64,000 bases of DNA from Thioclava electrotropha (GCF_002085925.2 NZ_CP053562.1:1220001-1284000), one strand, 5' to 3'. Positions 53,420 to 62,909 are shown, counted from the stretch's first letter. Notes: generated from the letters alone by a model not told the origin. Program-made: numbers and translations.

Positions 53420-56400
53420 CCAAGGCACCGGGCCCGAGACGCCCGACGACGAAATCCACGTCAAGCTGGGGATCGCGGGGGGACTCACGAAGTCCTTCAT
53501 CCGCTCGGCGCTGACGCCGCTGATGATCCTCGCCGCAATCGCGGTGGGTCTCGTCGCGCTGATCTCGCTGCCGCGCGAGGAAGAGCCGCAGATTTCCGTG
53601 CCGATGGTGGATATCCACCTGCAGGCGCCGGGTCTGAAGGCGCAGGACGCGATGAAGCTGGTGACCGAGCCGATGGAAACCATCGTGCAGGGCATCAACG
53701 AGGTCGAGCACGTCTATTCGCGCACGCAGGACGACTATTCGCTGGTGATGGCGCGCTTCAAGGTCGGCACCTCGTCGGATGCCGCGATCCTGCGCGTGCA
53801 TGAAAAAGTCCGCGCGAATATGGACAAGATCCCGAAAGGCATCCCCGATCCGGTGATCGTGGGCCGCGGGATCGACGATGTGGCGATCGTCTCGCTGACG
53901 CTGACCGGCAAGGACGGCGCGCAGGTCGACAGCGACGAGCTGACCCGTGTCGCGCGCGAATTGCAGACCGAGGTCACGAAGATCCAGAACGTCGGCCTGA
54001 CCTATCTGGTGGGCGACGCCACGAGCGAGATTCGCATCGAACCCGAGCCCGACAAGCTCGCGCTTTACGGCGTGACGCTGCAGCAGCTCTCGAACAAGGT
54101 CACGCAGGCGAACCGCGCCTTCAACACTGGCAATATCCGCCATGAGGGCAAACAGATCAGCCTTTCGGCAGGGGAGACGCTGACCGCGCCTTCCGAGATC
54201 GCGGGCCTCCTGCTGACCACGCGCGACAACCGCCCCGTCTATGTGGCCGATGTCGCGAAGGTCTCCTATGTGCCGGACGCCTCGGACCATATCGTCTCCA
54301 ATGTGCAGCGCGACGCCAATGGCAAGATCGAGCGCTCGCCTGCCGTGACCCTCGCCATCGCCAAGCGCGCGGGCTCCAACGCCGTGGTCGTGGCCGAACA
54401 TATCCTCGACCGCGTGCACGAGCTGCATGGCCAGCTGATCCCCGACAATGTCGAGGTGAAGGTCACCCGCGACTATGGCGAGACCGCGAACGAGAAGGCC
54501 AACGAACTGCTGTTCCACCTTGGCCTCGCGACGATCTCGATCGTGGGCCTCGTGCTGGTCGCGATCGGCTGGCGCGAATCCATCGTGGTCGCGGTCGTCA
54601 TTCCGGTGACGATCCTGCTGACGCTGTTTGCGGCCTATATCATGGGCTTCACGCTGAACCGGGTGTCGCTCTTCGCGCTGATCTTCGCGATCGGTATTCT
54701 CGTCGATGACGCCATCGTGGTGATCGAGAATATCGCGCGACACTGGGCGATGAAGACGCCGGGCTCGCGCGTGACCAAGGCGATCGAGGCGGTGGCCGAG
54801 GTGGGCAACCCCACCATTGTCGCCACCCTGACCGTTGTCGCCGCGCTGCTGCCGATGCTCTTCGTGTCGGGGCTGATGGGGCCTTACATGTCGCCTATTC
54901 CGGCGGTGGCCTCGGCGGCTATGATCTTCTCCTTCTTCGTGGCGGTCATCATCACGCCCTGGCTGATGGTGAAGGTCGCGGGCAAGGCGCAGCTGCATGG
55001 CCATCACGGCGATGACGACGCCTATGGCGGCGAACATGCGGGCGGCAAGCTCGGCCGGATGTACAGCGCTGTGGCGCGTCCGATCCTGAAGACCAAAGGC
55101 CGCTCGGGTCTGTTCCTGCTGGTCGTGTCGGTGCTGTCCTTCGGCTCGCTGGGGCTGCTTTATACCAAGCATGTCACTGTGAAACTGCTGCCCTTCGACA
55201 ACAAATCCGAACTCTCGGTCGTGGTCGATATGCCTGCGGGCACCTCGGTCGAGGGCACGGATGCGGTCGCTCAGCAAGTGGCCGAGATCGTGACCAAGCT
55301 GCCCGAGGTGCTCTCGGTGCAGACCCATGCGGGCACCTCCGCGCCGTTCAACTTCAACGGGCTCGTGCGCCACTACTACCTGCGCGCGCAGCCCAATCAG
55401 GGCGATGTCGAGCTTCAGCTTGCGCCGAAAGGGGAACGGGACCGCACCAGCCACGAGATTGCGCTGGAGATCCGCGACAAGATCAAGGCGATCAAGCTGC
55501 CCGAAGGCGCGAGCCTGAAGACGGTCGAACCGCCGCCGGGTCCGCCGGTGATCGCGACGCTTCTGGCCGAGGTCTATGGCCCGACGCCCGAGATGCGCCG
55601 TGACGCTGCCCGCCGGATCGAGGACGCCTTCAAGCAGGTGCCGTATATCGTCGACGTGGATAACAGCTTCGGCATCCAGCCCGACAAGCTGCGCGCCACG
55701 GTCAATTCCGACGATCTGGAGTTCTACTCGGTCTCCGAGGGCGATGTCTGGGACACGCTGGGGATGCTGAACGGTTCGACCACGGTGGGCTATTCCCATC
55801 GCGGGCAGGAGCGCCAGCCGATCCCGATCGTGATGGAGCGCTCGAAGTCGAACAAGGTGATGAACGAGGAAACGCTCTCGACGCCGATCCCGGCCAATGT
55901 CCTGCCCGGCGCGCGCGGCGTGGTGGAGCTTGGCGACGTGGTCAGCGTCGACAAGGAAAAGGCGTCCTATCCGATCTTCCGCCATAACGGGCGCGAGGCC
56001 GAGATGGTCACCGCAGAGCTCGCCGGCAAGTTCGAGGCGCCGCTCTACGGGATGCTCGCCGTCGACGATGCGATCAACAACATGGACTGGCCCAAGGGCG
56101 AGAAACCGGTCGTGTCGCTGCACGGTCAGCCGCAGGACGAGAGCCATGTGACGCTCTTGTGGGACGGCGAATGGGAGGTGACCTGGGTGACCTTCCGCGA
56201 CATGGGCGCAGCCTTCGCCGTGGCGCTTCTGGGGATCTACATCCTCGTCGTCGCGCAGTTCGGCTCGTTCCGCCTGCCGCTGGTGATCCTGACCCCGGTG
56301 CCGCTGACCTTCCTCGGGATCATGCTCGGTCACTGGATCTTCCACGCGCCGTTCTCGGCCACGTCGATGATCGGTTTCATCGCGCTGGCGGGGATCATCG

Positions 56401-56663
56401 TGCGCAACTCGATCCTGTTGGTGGACTTTATCCGCCACGGCAGCCACGAGGGCAAATCGCCGACCGAGGTGCTGATCGAGGCGGGGGCCATCCGCTTCAA
56501 GCCGATCCTGCTGACCGCGATCGCGGCGATGATCGGCGCGGTGGTGATCTTGGCCGACCCGATCTTCCAGGGTCTCGCGATCTCGCTGCTGTTCGGTCTG
56601 CTCAGCTCGACCCTGCTGACCGTGCTCGTGATCCCGGCGATCTACCGGATCTTCAAGACCTGA
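53409..56663 (+). CDS. RND-family efflux pump permease, second pump
   Basis: 1084 residues with the twelve-TM RND layout (TM1 near 28-50, TM4 AIGILVDDAIVVIENI). Both proton-relay Asp residues are present (D433, D434), and the TM10 position is R999 (IVRNSILLVDF) where AcrB has Lys. The His-rich loop (HGHHGDDDAYGGEHAGG, about 530-550) is notable and could bind metal, but this is a weak guess. GGTGG precedes the ATG, which overlaps the adaptor stop. A strong terminator follows. The substrate is unknown. Confidence 0.94.
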   Translation: MSNNQGTGPETPDDEIHVKLGIAGGLTKSFIRSALTPLMILAAIAVGLVALISLPREEEPQISVPMVDIHLQAPGLKAQDAMKLVTEPMETIVQGINEVEHVYSRTQDDYSLVMARFKVGTSSDAAILRVHEKVRANMDKIPKGIPDPVIVGRGIDDVAIVSLTLTGKDGAQVDSDELTRVARELQTEVTKIQNVGLTYLVGDATSEIRIEPEPDKLALYGVTLQQLSNKVTQANRAFNTGNIRHEGKQISLSAGETLTAPSEIAGLLLTTRDNRPVYVADVAKVSYVPDASDHIVSNVQRDANGKIERSPAVTLAIAKRAGSNAVVVAEHILDRVHELHGQLIPDNVEVKVTRDYGETANEKANELLFHLGLATISIVGLVLVAIGWRESIVVAVVIPVTILLTLFAAYIMGFTLNRVSLFALIFAIGILVDDAIVVIENIARHWAMKTPGSRVTKAIEAVAEVGNPTIVATLTVVAALLPMLFVSGLMGPYMSPIPAVASAAMIFSFFVAVIITPWLMVKVAGKAQLHGHHGDDDAYGGEHAGGKLGRMYSAVARPILKTKGRSGLFLLVVSVLSFGSLGLLYTKHVTVKLLPFDNKSELSVVVDMPAGTSVEGTDAVAQQVAEIVTKLPEVLSVQTHAGTSAPFNFNGLVRHYYLRAQPNQGDVELQLAPKGERDRTSHEIALEIRDKIKAIKLPEGASLKTVEPPPGPPVIATLLAEVYGPTPEMRRDAARRIEDAFKQVPYIVDVDNSFGIQPDKLRATVNSDDLEFYSVSEGDVWDTLGMLNGSTTVGYSHRGQERQPIPIVMERSKSNKVMNEETLSTPIPANVLPGARGVVELGDVVSVDKEKASYPIFRHNGREAEMVTAELAGKFEAPLYGMLAVDDAINNMDWPKGEKPVVSLHGQPQDESHVTLLWDGEWEVTWVTFRDMGAAFAVALLGIYILVVAQFGSFRLPLVILTPVPLTFLGIMLGHWIFHAPFSATSMIGFIALAGIIVRNSILLVDFIRHGSHEGKSPTEVLIEAGAIRFKPILLTAIAAMIGAVVILADPIFQGLAISLLFGLLSSTLLTVLVIPAIYRIFKT

Positions 56664-56685
56664 TCCGGTCTCCGACCTGAAACGC

Positions 56686-56725
56686 AAAACCGCCCGCACG
56701 AGAGAGACGTGCGGGCGGTTTTTCT
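56686..56725. terminator. Strong terminator after the second RND pump
   Basis: AAAACCGCCCGCACG (56686-56700) pairs perfectly with CGTGCGGGCGGTTTT (56708-56722), loop of 7, followed by T-rich sequence. The A-run on the other side makes it bidirectional. Confidence 0.93.
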
Positions 56726-56749
56726 TTATCGGATCGCGGAGCGGCCCCC

Positions 56750-56810
56750 CTTCGCCTTGGCGAAAATATCCCGGGGGTGAGGGCGAAGCCCGAGGGGGCA
56801 GAGCCCCCTC
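56750..56810 (-). repeat. Dispersed extragenic element, copy C
   Basis: Inverted relative to copies A and B. On the minus strand: hairpin 1 GAGGGGGC TCT GCCCCCTC (56810-56792), hairpin 2 GGGC TTC GCCC (56791-56781), then TCACCCCCGGGATATTTTCG and CCAAGGCGAAG. A further hairpin of the same kind (GGGGGC/GCCCCC, 56840-56854) lies just after the permease stop. Confidence 0.75.
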
Positions 56811-56854
56811 GCTGTTAAATTTTGTCGCCTTCCGGCGGCGGGGGCAGAGCCCCC

Positions 56855-57616
56855 TCAGCCCGGTTGCCGTTCCGCCCAGCCTGCGAAGATCTTCTCCAGC
56901 GCGACGACGGCGTAGTAGAGCAGGATGCCCAGGAAGGCCAAGGCGATCAGCACCGCGAACATCAGCGGGTAATCCCCGTTGGTCTGGCCCGACAGGAACA
57001 GCGCGCCGAGGCCTTTGCCATGCGGCGAGATGATCTCGACGAGGTTGGTGCCGATGAAGGCCAGCGTCACCGAGACCTTCAGCGCGCCAAAGAACTCGGG
57101 CAGGGTTTTCGGCAGGGCAATCTTGCGGAAGATGGTGAATTTCGAGGCCCCGAGCGCGCCGAGAATATCGCGATATTCGGGCTCCAGCGTGGACAGGCCG
57201 ATCCCCACCGACACCGCGATCGGGAAGAAGGAGATCATGAAGGCCATCAGCACGGTGTTGAAGTCATGCGCGCCGATGAAGAGAAGCGCGAGCACCGGCA
57301 CCACGGTCGCTTTCGGCACTGCGTTGAAGCCCACCAGCAGCGGATAGAGCGCATCGCGGGCGGTGCGCGAAAAGCCCATCACCATGCCGAGAAACGTGCC
57401 GAACACGATCGAGATCGCGAGGCCCGCCACGGTGCGCCACAGCGTCTGCCAGCTATCGATCAGGAACAGGTTCCAGTAGCGGACATAGGCGGCGGGCAGG
57501 TCCGAGGGCGAGGCCATGACGTAATTCGGCCAGCCATTCGCCCAGACGATGAATTCCCAGATCGCGAGGAAGGCGATGATCGACAGGATCGGGGTGAGGA
57601 TTTTCTTGAAGTCCAT
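56855..57616 (-). CDS. ABC transporter permease (nitrate/sulfonate/taurine family)
   Basis: 253 residues with about six membrane segments. The EAA-like loop is GALGASKFTIFRKIALPKTLPEFFGAL, the ABC permease signature. The N-terminus FKKILTPILSIIAFLAIWEFIVW is the first membrane span. The ATG at 57616 overlaps the stop of the ATPase gene (TGATG); the upstream open frame is ATPase sequence in another frame. Works with the ATPase and substrate-binding protein encoded just upstream. Substrate unknown. Confidence 0.92.
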   Translation of the reverse strand: MDFKKILTPILSIIAFLAIWEFIVWANGWPNYVMASPSDLPAAYVRYWNLFLIDSWQTLWRTVAGLAISIVFGTFLGMVMGFSRTARDALYPLLVGFNAVPKATVVPVLALLFIGAHDFNTVLMAFMISFFPIAVSVGIGLSTLEPEYRDILGALGASKFTIFRKIALPKTLPEFFGALKVSVTLAFIGTNLVEIISPHGKGLGALFLSGQTNGDYPLMFAVLIALAFLGILLYYAVVALEKIFAGWAERQPG

Positions 57617-58404
57617 CAGTGCATCTCCTCGTCGCGGCCCTGAGCGATGCGGATTTGGTCGCGCAGCAAATGCAGCATGTCGACGGCTTTCGGCTCGTAG
57701 AGAACGTCGATCGTGCGATCCTTCGGCAGGTCGACATCCAGCACATATTGCGTATGTGCCGGGCGGCCCGAGAGCACGATGACCTGATCGCCGAGGAACA
57801 CGCTCTCGCGCAGGTCGTGGGTGATCAGCACGGCGGTGAAGGGCTCGGCGGCGCGCAGGTCGCGCATCGTCTGCCACAGATCCTCGCGGGTGAAATTGTC
57901 GAGCGCGCCGAAGGGTTCGTCCATGATCAGCACGTCGGGCTTATGCACGATGGCGCGGCAGAGCGAGGCGCGCTGGCGCATCCCGCCGGACAGCTCGGAG
58001 GGGCGCTTGGTCTCGAACCCCTTCAGGCCCACCATCTCCAGCAGATGTTCGGCGCGCGCGACCTTCTCGGATTTCGCCATGCCCGGAGCCACGATCTCCA
58101 AGGGCAGCATGACGTTCTCGATGATCGATCGCCATTCCAGCATCACCGGGTTCTGGAACGCCATGCCGACGGTTTTGCGCGGGCTGGTGACCTTCTCGCC
58201 ATGCAGCCAGACCTCGCCCTGATCGGGCTTCATTAAGCCCGCCACGAGACGGGTGAGGGTGGATTTCCCGCAGCCCGAGGGGCCGACCACGGCGCAGAAC
58301 TCGCCCTGCGGCACGCGGATGTCGAGATGGTCGAGCACGGGCAGGGGGCCATGCTTGGTTTGATAGGCGTGGGTCACGCCGCGAATGTCGATGAGGTTTT
58401 CCAT
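57616..58404 (-). CDS. ABC transporter ATP-binding protein (nitrate/sulfonate/taurine family)
   Basis: 262 residues. Walker A is VGPSGCGKST, signature LSGGMRQRASLCRAI, Walker B VLIMDEPFGALD, and the switch His is in LITHDLRESVFLGDQ. The sequence resembles TauB/SsuB/NrtD-type ATPases. It overlaps the permease start by one base and lies 73 bp after the substrate-binding protein gene. The start has only a weak site. Confidence 0.93.
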   Translation of the reverse strand: MENLIDIRGVTHAYQTKHGPLPVLDHLDIRVPQGEFCAVVGPSGCGKSTLTRLVAGLMKPDQGEVWLHGEKVTSPRKTVGMAFQNPVMLEWRSIIENVMLPLEIVAPGMAKSEKVARAEHLLEMVGLKGFETKRPSELSGGMRQRASLCRAIVHKPDVLIMDEPFGALDNFTREDLWQTMRDLRAAEPFTAVLITHDLRESVFLGDQVIVLSGRPAHTQYVLDVDLPKDRTIDVLYEPKAVDMLHLLRDQIRIAQGRDEEMH

Positions 58405-58477
58405 GAGGGTCCGGCGCGAGAAGGCAGAGAAAAGGGGCGGGCGCGTCTGCGGCGCCCGCCCCCGAGACGGTGACGGA

Positions 58478-59491
58478 TCAGTCGATCTTCAGCTCTGCCG
58501 CGTCGGGCAGGTATTCGCTGTCGAAATAGAGCGCCGCGTCAGGCGTGTTCTGGAACTCGTAGACGGTCTTCGTCTGCTCGATCGCGGTGGCCATGCGGTC
58601 CGCGTCGATCCCGCCTATGCCGTTTTCCTTGACGTAATCGGTCAGGACGTTGGCATCGATCGCCATCTGCAGGCGCTCGGTCTCCAGATCCTTGTCGGCG
58701 GCGGGGTTGCGCTTGAGAAGCGCTTCCACGGCCTTGCCCGGATCGGCGACGGCGGCTTTCCAGCCTTCGGCGGTCGCTTTGATGAAGCCCGTGATCTCTT
58801 CGGGATGGGCTTTCGCGTAATCGGTGTTCACGATGATCGCGTTGCCGTACAGCGCCACGCCGTAATCGGCCATCAGCAGGATCGACTGGTCATCCATGCC
58901 GACACCGAGGCGCTTGAGGTTGAGCGTCGAGGAGAAGGAGAAGCCGGTGACCGCATCGACCTTGCCCTCGGCCAGCATCGGCTCGCGCGTGGGGAAGCCG
59001 ACGGGCTCGACCTTGATCTTGTCCATGTCGAGGCCGGTCTCCTTGGCGAAGATCGGGAACTGCGCCCAGGCGCCATCCGGCGGCGGCGCGCCCAGCACCT
59101 TGCCTTCGAGGTCTTTGGGCTCGTTCACGCCCAGCGACTTGCGGCCGACCACGGCGAAGGGCGGCTTGTCATAGACCATCATCACCGCGGTGACGGGTGC
59201 GCCGGGGTTCTGGTCGAGGAATTTCATCAGCGAGTTGATATCGGCGAAGCCCACCGGGTAGGCGCCGGTCGCCACTTTCGGAATCGCGTCGAGCGAGCCC
59301 TTGCCCTCTGCGATCTCCACGTCGAGCCCGGCCTCGCCGTAATAGCCCTCGTCCACGGCGAGGAAATAGGGCGCCGAGGGGCCTTCGAATTTCCAGTCCA
59401 GCGCGAAAGGCATCTTGGTTTCGGCCTGTGCCAGCGTGGCCGAGAGGCCAAGCGCGAGCGCCGCGAAAAGCCCCGGTTTGATGTGCAGCAT
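58478..59491 (-). CDS. ABC transporter substrate-binding protein, NMT1/THI5-like
   Basis: 337 residues with a signal peptide ending near LAQAE, so it is periplasmic. The start of the mature protein (MPFALDWKFEGPSAPYFLAVDEGYYGEAGLDVEI) is the NMT1/THI5-like or SsuA/TauA pattern of binding proteins for sulfonates, nitrate, taurine or thiamine pyrimidines. The ATG at 59491 is chosen over 59503 because GAGGG lies 6-7 bases upstream. With the ATPase and permease genes it forms a three-gene importer. No gene for using the substrate is adjacent, so the ligand is not known. Confidence 0.9.
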   Translation of the reverse strand: MLHIKPGLFAALALGLSATLAQAETKMPFALDWKFEGPSAPYFLAVDEGYYGEAGLDVEIAEGKGSLDAIPKVATGAYPVGFADINSLMKFLDQNPGAPVTAVMMVYDKPPFAVVGRKSLGVNEPKDLEGKVLGAPPPDGAWAQFPIFAKETGLDMDKIKVEPVGFPTREPMLAEGKVDAVTGFSFSSTLNLKRLGVGMDDQSILLMADYGVALYGNAIIVNTDYAKAHPEEITGFIKATAEGWKAAVADPGKAVEALLKRNPAADKDLETERLQMAIDANVLTDYVKENGIGGIDADRMATAIEQTKTVYEFQNTPDAALYFDSEYLPDAAELKID

Positions 59492-59539
59492 GATATCCCT
59501 CACTTCGTTAATCCGTTTTCGCCCCGATCCTGACCGGCG

Positions 59540-59568
59540 GCGCGCGGGGGTAAACTCAAACCGCGCGC
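59540..59568 (-). promoter_or_regulatory. GC-rich hairpin in the leader of the ABC importer operon
   Basis: GCGCGCGG (59540-59547) pairs with CCGCGCGC (59561-59568) about 50 bp before the substrate-binding protein start. No known riboswitch consensus is seen: a TPP riboswitch core in particular is absent. Confidence 0.35.
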
Positions 59569-59665
59569 GCCATGCGAGCAGGCGAGGCGCTCACGGTTTC
59601 GTGATTAAGTTTTGGGCGGTGTGCTGCGAGAATGCAAGAAAATTAGGCGCGGCATCAGCGGGCGC

Positions 59666-61579
59666 TCAGAGCAAAATCTCGAGGGGCAGAAACCCGTTCG
59701 CGTCGACCGGTCCGTGAGACGCACGCAGCCCCGCCTGTTTCAGTTCGGAGAGATACGCCCCGGCACCGGGACCCGTATGGTAGAGCGCACGCGCGCCAGG
59801 CAGGGGAGAGAACCGCCAGATCGGTGGGGCGTCGAGATGCAGCGGCCCCACTTGTGCGTCGATCTCTTCGAGCAGCAGATCGCGCACCAGCACCGGCTCC
59901 GGATCGATTGGAACGGGACGGCCCCGCCGCTTGAAGCCGCCGCCGCCCGACAGGCGGAAATCATTGCTGACGACGATGAAGCGGTCGGTGTTGCTGATCC
60001 GGGCGCCCTCATGGCGCAGGTCGCGGATGCGGCCGGGCGCGGCGGGGCGCAGGCTGCCATCGGGGCGGAAACGCGGGGGTTGAGAGAGGTCGATCTTGTA
60101 GGTGATCCCCGAGATCACATCGAAATGGTAGCTCGCGAAGCTGAGGTCGCAGAGCATCCGCAACTGCCCATCGGGATGCTGCTGGTTGTAGATCGAGGCC
60201 GCCTGTTCGAGCCAGTCGCGCAGCTCCGCGCCGTTCAGCTCCACCCCGCCGACCGTATTATTGAACAGGTAGATGTCGTCGACATGGCTCATCCGCAGCG
60301 GGCCGGGGGGGATGTCGATGAAATGGGCCGAGCCCGCCGCGCCGCCCGATTTGAAGCTCGACGCGGCACCGAGGAGGGGCAAATCCGCCTCGGGGCGACC
60401 GGCGAGCCGTTCGCGGGCGAAGCGCCGTTTCGCCGCGCTGATCAGCGCGAGCGTCCGGTCCGGTGCGATCTGCGTGAAATAGCTGTGCAGCGGCTCCGCA
60501 GTGGTGCCGATGGGGCGGCGGATGTGATCGAGCGTGCGGCGATGGGCACGGTCGGAGGCGGCAAGCACCGCCGCGCTGTCCGGCCCGGTCTCCTGCTGCG
60601 CCGGGCGCAGTTCCGCCCGATGCGCTGCGAGTTTCCAGCCGTCCTGCGCCTGCTCCAGCACGAGGTCGAGCACCCCCAGATGTGTCCCGCGCGCGCCCGC
60701 ATTGAGTGCGGGCTTGCCGTGAAGCGTGCCGAGAACGGGGTCGATCCCCGCGAAAGCCGGCCGTGTGGCATCGGGAAAGCCGTGGTGGTCATGCCCGGCG
60801 AGCACGATATCGACCCCGTCGAGCCGCGCGATCGAGAGCGCCGCCCGTTCGGCAGAGTTTTCGGGGTCTTGCGATTCCTCGTCCAGCGGCAGCGGCGAAA
60901 TCCCGGTATGGGCGAGGGCGACGACAAGATCGGCCCCTGACGCGTGGATCATGCGCAGTTGCGCCTCCGTCGCCTCCAGGAGCGAAGAGGTCGAAAGCTC
61001 GGCCCCGGGGCGGGTCTCGAGCCAAGCGAGGCTAGGGGGCGGCAGCACGCCGATCACCGCAATGCGCAGGGTCCGCTCTATGCCGTGACTGTCGAGCAGG
61101 CTGCGTTCGAGCATCGCCCAAGGCCGGATCGGCGTGCCGATGGAGGCGCTCAGATTGGCGCAGAGCATCGGAAACTTCGCCGCTTCCAGCGCTTGAGCGA
61201 GCGGCCCGATCCCGAAATCGAACTCATGATTGCCAAGCGCCGCCGCGTCGTAGCCCAGAGCGTTCATCGCCGCGATCATCGGGTTCTCGCCGTCGTGGCT
61301 GCCTGCGATCTTGCATGGCTCGCTCCAGAGCTGCGTCAACGGCGTGCCCTGAAGGAAATCACCGCAATCGAACAGAAGGCAGTTCGGGGCTTCGCTGCGC
61401 GCTTGCGCGATTTCCGAGGCCAGCGCTGCCAAGCCTCTGCGCGGGGCGGGGCGGTCGTTGAAGTAATCGTATCCTCGAGCTTGACCATGCAAATCGGTCG
61501 TCTCGAGAAGCCTCAGCGCGAGTGTGACGCGCTGATCCGAAAACTGGCCGGGCCAATCCCGGTCAGACAGTTTTCCCAT
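59666..61579 (-). CDS. CpdB-like 2',3'-cyclic-nucleotide 2'-phosphodiesterase / 3'-nucleotidase, no signal peptide
   Basis: 637 residues, close to CpdB. The N-terminal metallophosphatase has TTDLHGQARGYDYF (metal ligands), FDCGDFLQG, GNHEFDFGIG and LAGHDHHGFP; the C-terminal 5'-nucleotidase domain has NNTVGGVELNGAELRDWLEQAA. The family enzyme is periplasmic and scavenges nucleotides, but this start (MGKLSDRDWPGQFSDQRVTL) has no signal peptide and none lies upstream. The ATG at 61579 has AAGGGG 6 bases upstream, so the start is well supported. Export by another route or a cytoplasmic role is possible. Confidence 0.88.
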   Translation of the reverse strand: MGKLSDRDWPGQFSDQRVTLALRLLETTDLHGQARGYDYFNDRPAPRRGLAALASEIAQARSEAPNCLLFDCGDFLQGTPLTQLWSEPCKIAGSHDGENPMIAAMNALGYDAAALGNHEFDFGIGPLAQALEAAKFPMLCANLSASIGTPIRPWAMLERSLLDSHGIERTLRIAVIGVLPPPSLAWLETRPGAELSTSSLLEATEAQLRMIHASGADLVVALAHTGISPLPLDEESQDPENSAERAALSIARLDGVDIVLAGHDHHGFPDATRPAFAGIDPVLGTLHGKPALNAGARGTHLGVLDLVLEQAQDGWKLAAHRAELRPAQQETGPDSAAVLAASDRAHRRTLDHIRRPIGTTAEPLHSYFTQIAPDRTLALISAAKRRFARERLAGRPEADLPLLGAASSFKSGGAAGSAHFIDIPPGPLRMSHVDDIYLFNNTVGGVELNGAELRDWLEQAASIYNQQHPDGQLRMLCDLSFASYHFDVISGITYKIDLSQPPRFRPDGSLRPAAPGRIRDLRHEGARISNTDRFIVVSNDFRLSGGGGFKRRGRPVPIDPEPVLVRDLLLEEIDAQVGPLHLDAPPIWRFSPLPGARALYHTGPGAGAYLSELKQAGLRASHGPVDANGFLPLEILL

Positions 61580-61813
61580 ATGATCCCCTTGGCCCGAAAT
61601 TGACCTTTTATCGTTGTAATGCCGCCTTTTGGCGGTCGCGTGTCCCCACACGCAACCTAGAGTAGAGGTCGGTCATTTGCCAAGTTTTAAATTGACGTAA
61701 CGTACTTGCGAGGTAAGGCGGGTGGCGAATGTGGCCGATGCGCGTCACCTGATCGGCACTGGTCTCGGGTCGGCGGCTCGTGGCATGGGTAGGGCGTTCC
61801 GCAGGAGTTTTTC

Positions 61814-62845
61814 ATGCCGCCCGATTCCCTCGCCGAGACCCAGCAACCGATTTCGCAGCCCGCCCGACTGTCTCAGGGGCGCGCGCTCGACCCCCGTGGG
61901 CTGGCCTTCGCCGAGGCGCCGGGCGCGCACGAGCGGGCGGCCCATCTGCGGGGCGATGCAGAGCGGCTCGCGGAGCTGCGCGCAGGCGAGGCTGCGCGGG
62001 TGATCGCGCTTTGGCGCGGGCGTCCGCTGTTCGGGCCCGAAGGGCTGCACCTTCTGCGCGCGGGCGAAGCGGCGCTAGAGGCGATGCCGGGACCGGAGAT
62101 TTTCCTTGGCTGTCACGGCGGGCTTGCGCTGTTTTCCCGCGATGTGTCGGCGTTCGAGCCTGATGGCGAACAACCCGATGGAGCCGCCTTCTTCGACGCC
62201 TCCGAGCAGCGCCATCCCGATCTGCCCGACGATATCGTCTTCGCCGAGCTGCGCGGCCGAATGGGGTTTCTCAGCCCGGTTGAGGCGGAGATCGCCGCCA
62301 CCGCGCGCGGGCTCGTGGAATGGCACCGGACCCATCGCTTCTGCTCCACCTGCGGCGCCGAGAGCGAGCCCGAACAGGCGGGCTGGCATCGACGCTGCCC
62401 GGTCTGCGAGCGGCACCATTTCCCGCGCACCGATCCGGTGGTGATCATGTTGATCACCCATGGCAACCAACTCTTGCTGGGGCGCGGCCCGCATTGGCCC
62501 GAGACGATGTATTCCTGCCTTGCGGGGTTCATGGAGCCGGGTGAGACGGTCGAGGCTGCCGTGCGCCGCGAGGTCTTCGAGGAAAGCGGCGTCGAAGTGG
62601 GCGAGGTCTCTCTCGTGGCGTCGCAACCCTGGCCGTTTCCGGCTTCGTTGATGTTGGGCTGTCGCGGGGTGGCGACGACCACCGAGATCACCATCGACCC
62701 GGTCGAGATCGCCGATGCGCGCTGGATCAGCCGTGAGCGGCTGCTGCAGGTGGTGGCGGGGCGCGATCCTGAGATATCTGCGCCACGCCAAGGCGCGATT
62801 GCCGGTTGGCTCATGCGCGAGTGGCTTGCAGATCGGCTGGAATGA
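61814..62845 (+). CDS. nudC: NAD(+) diphosphatase / NAD-cap decapping Nudix hydrolase NudC
   Basis: 343 residues, slightly longer than E. coli NudC (257). The zinc ribbon is FCSTCGAESEPEQAGWHRRCPVCER, the Nudix box is GFMEPGETVEAAVRREVFEESGVEV, and the NADH-specific SQPWPFPASLMLG follows. NudC splits NAD(H) into NMN(H) and AMP and removes NAD caps from RNA. The N-terminal about 140 residues are variable. AGGAG lies 6 bases before the ATG. It is divergent from the CpdB-like gene; both act on nucleotides. Confidence 0.95.
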   Translation: MPPDSLAETQQPISQPARLSQGRALDPRGLAFAEAPGAHERAAHLRGDAERLAELRAGEAARVIALWRGRPLFGPEGLHLLRAGEAALEAMPGPEIFLGCHGGLALFSRDVSAFEPDGEQPDGAAFFDASEQRHPDLPDDIVFAELRGRMGFLSPVEAEIAATARGLVEWHRTHRFCSTCGAESEPEQAGWHRRCPVCERHHFPRTDPVVIMLITHGNQLLLGRGPHWPETMYSCLAGFMEPGETVEAAVRREVFEESGVEVGEVSLVASQPWPFPASLMLGCRGVATTTEITIDPVEIADARWISRERLLQVVAGRDPEISAPRQGAIAGWLMREWLADRLE

Positions 62846-62909
62846 GGCCAGTTTGCCCCGCACGGTGCGCCACTCCCCGGCCTCCGATCTGCCCTGAGGA
62901 ACTCGCCTA

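Noticed and set aside
53370-56699. Long minus-strand frame opposite to the second RND pump
   Set aside because: Shadow of the pump, same reason.
59492-59665. TPP or other riboswitch before the NMT1-like binding protein
   Set aside because: No TPP core consensus; only a simple GC hairpin is seen.
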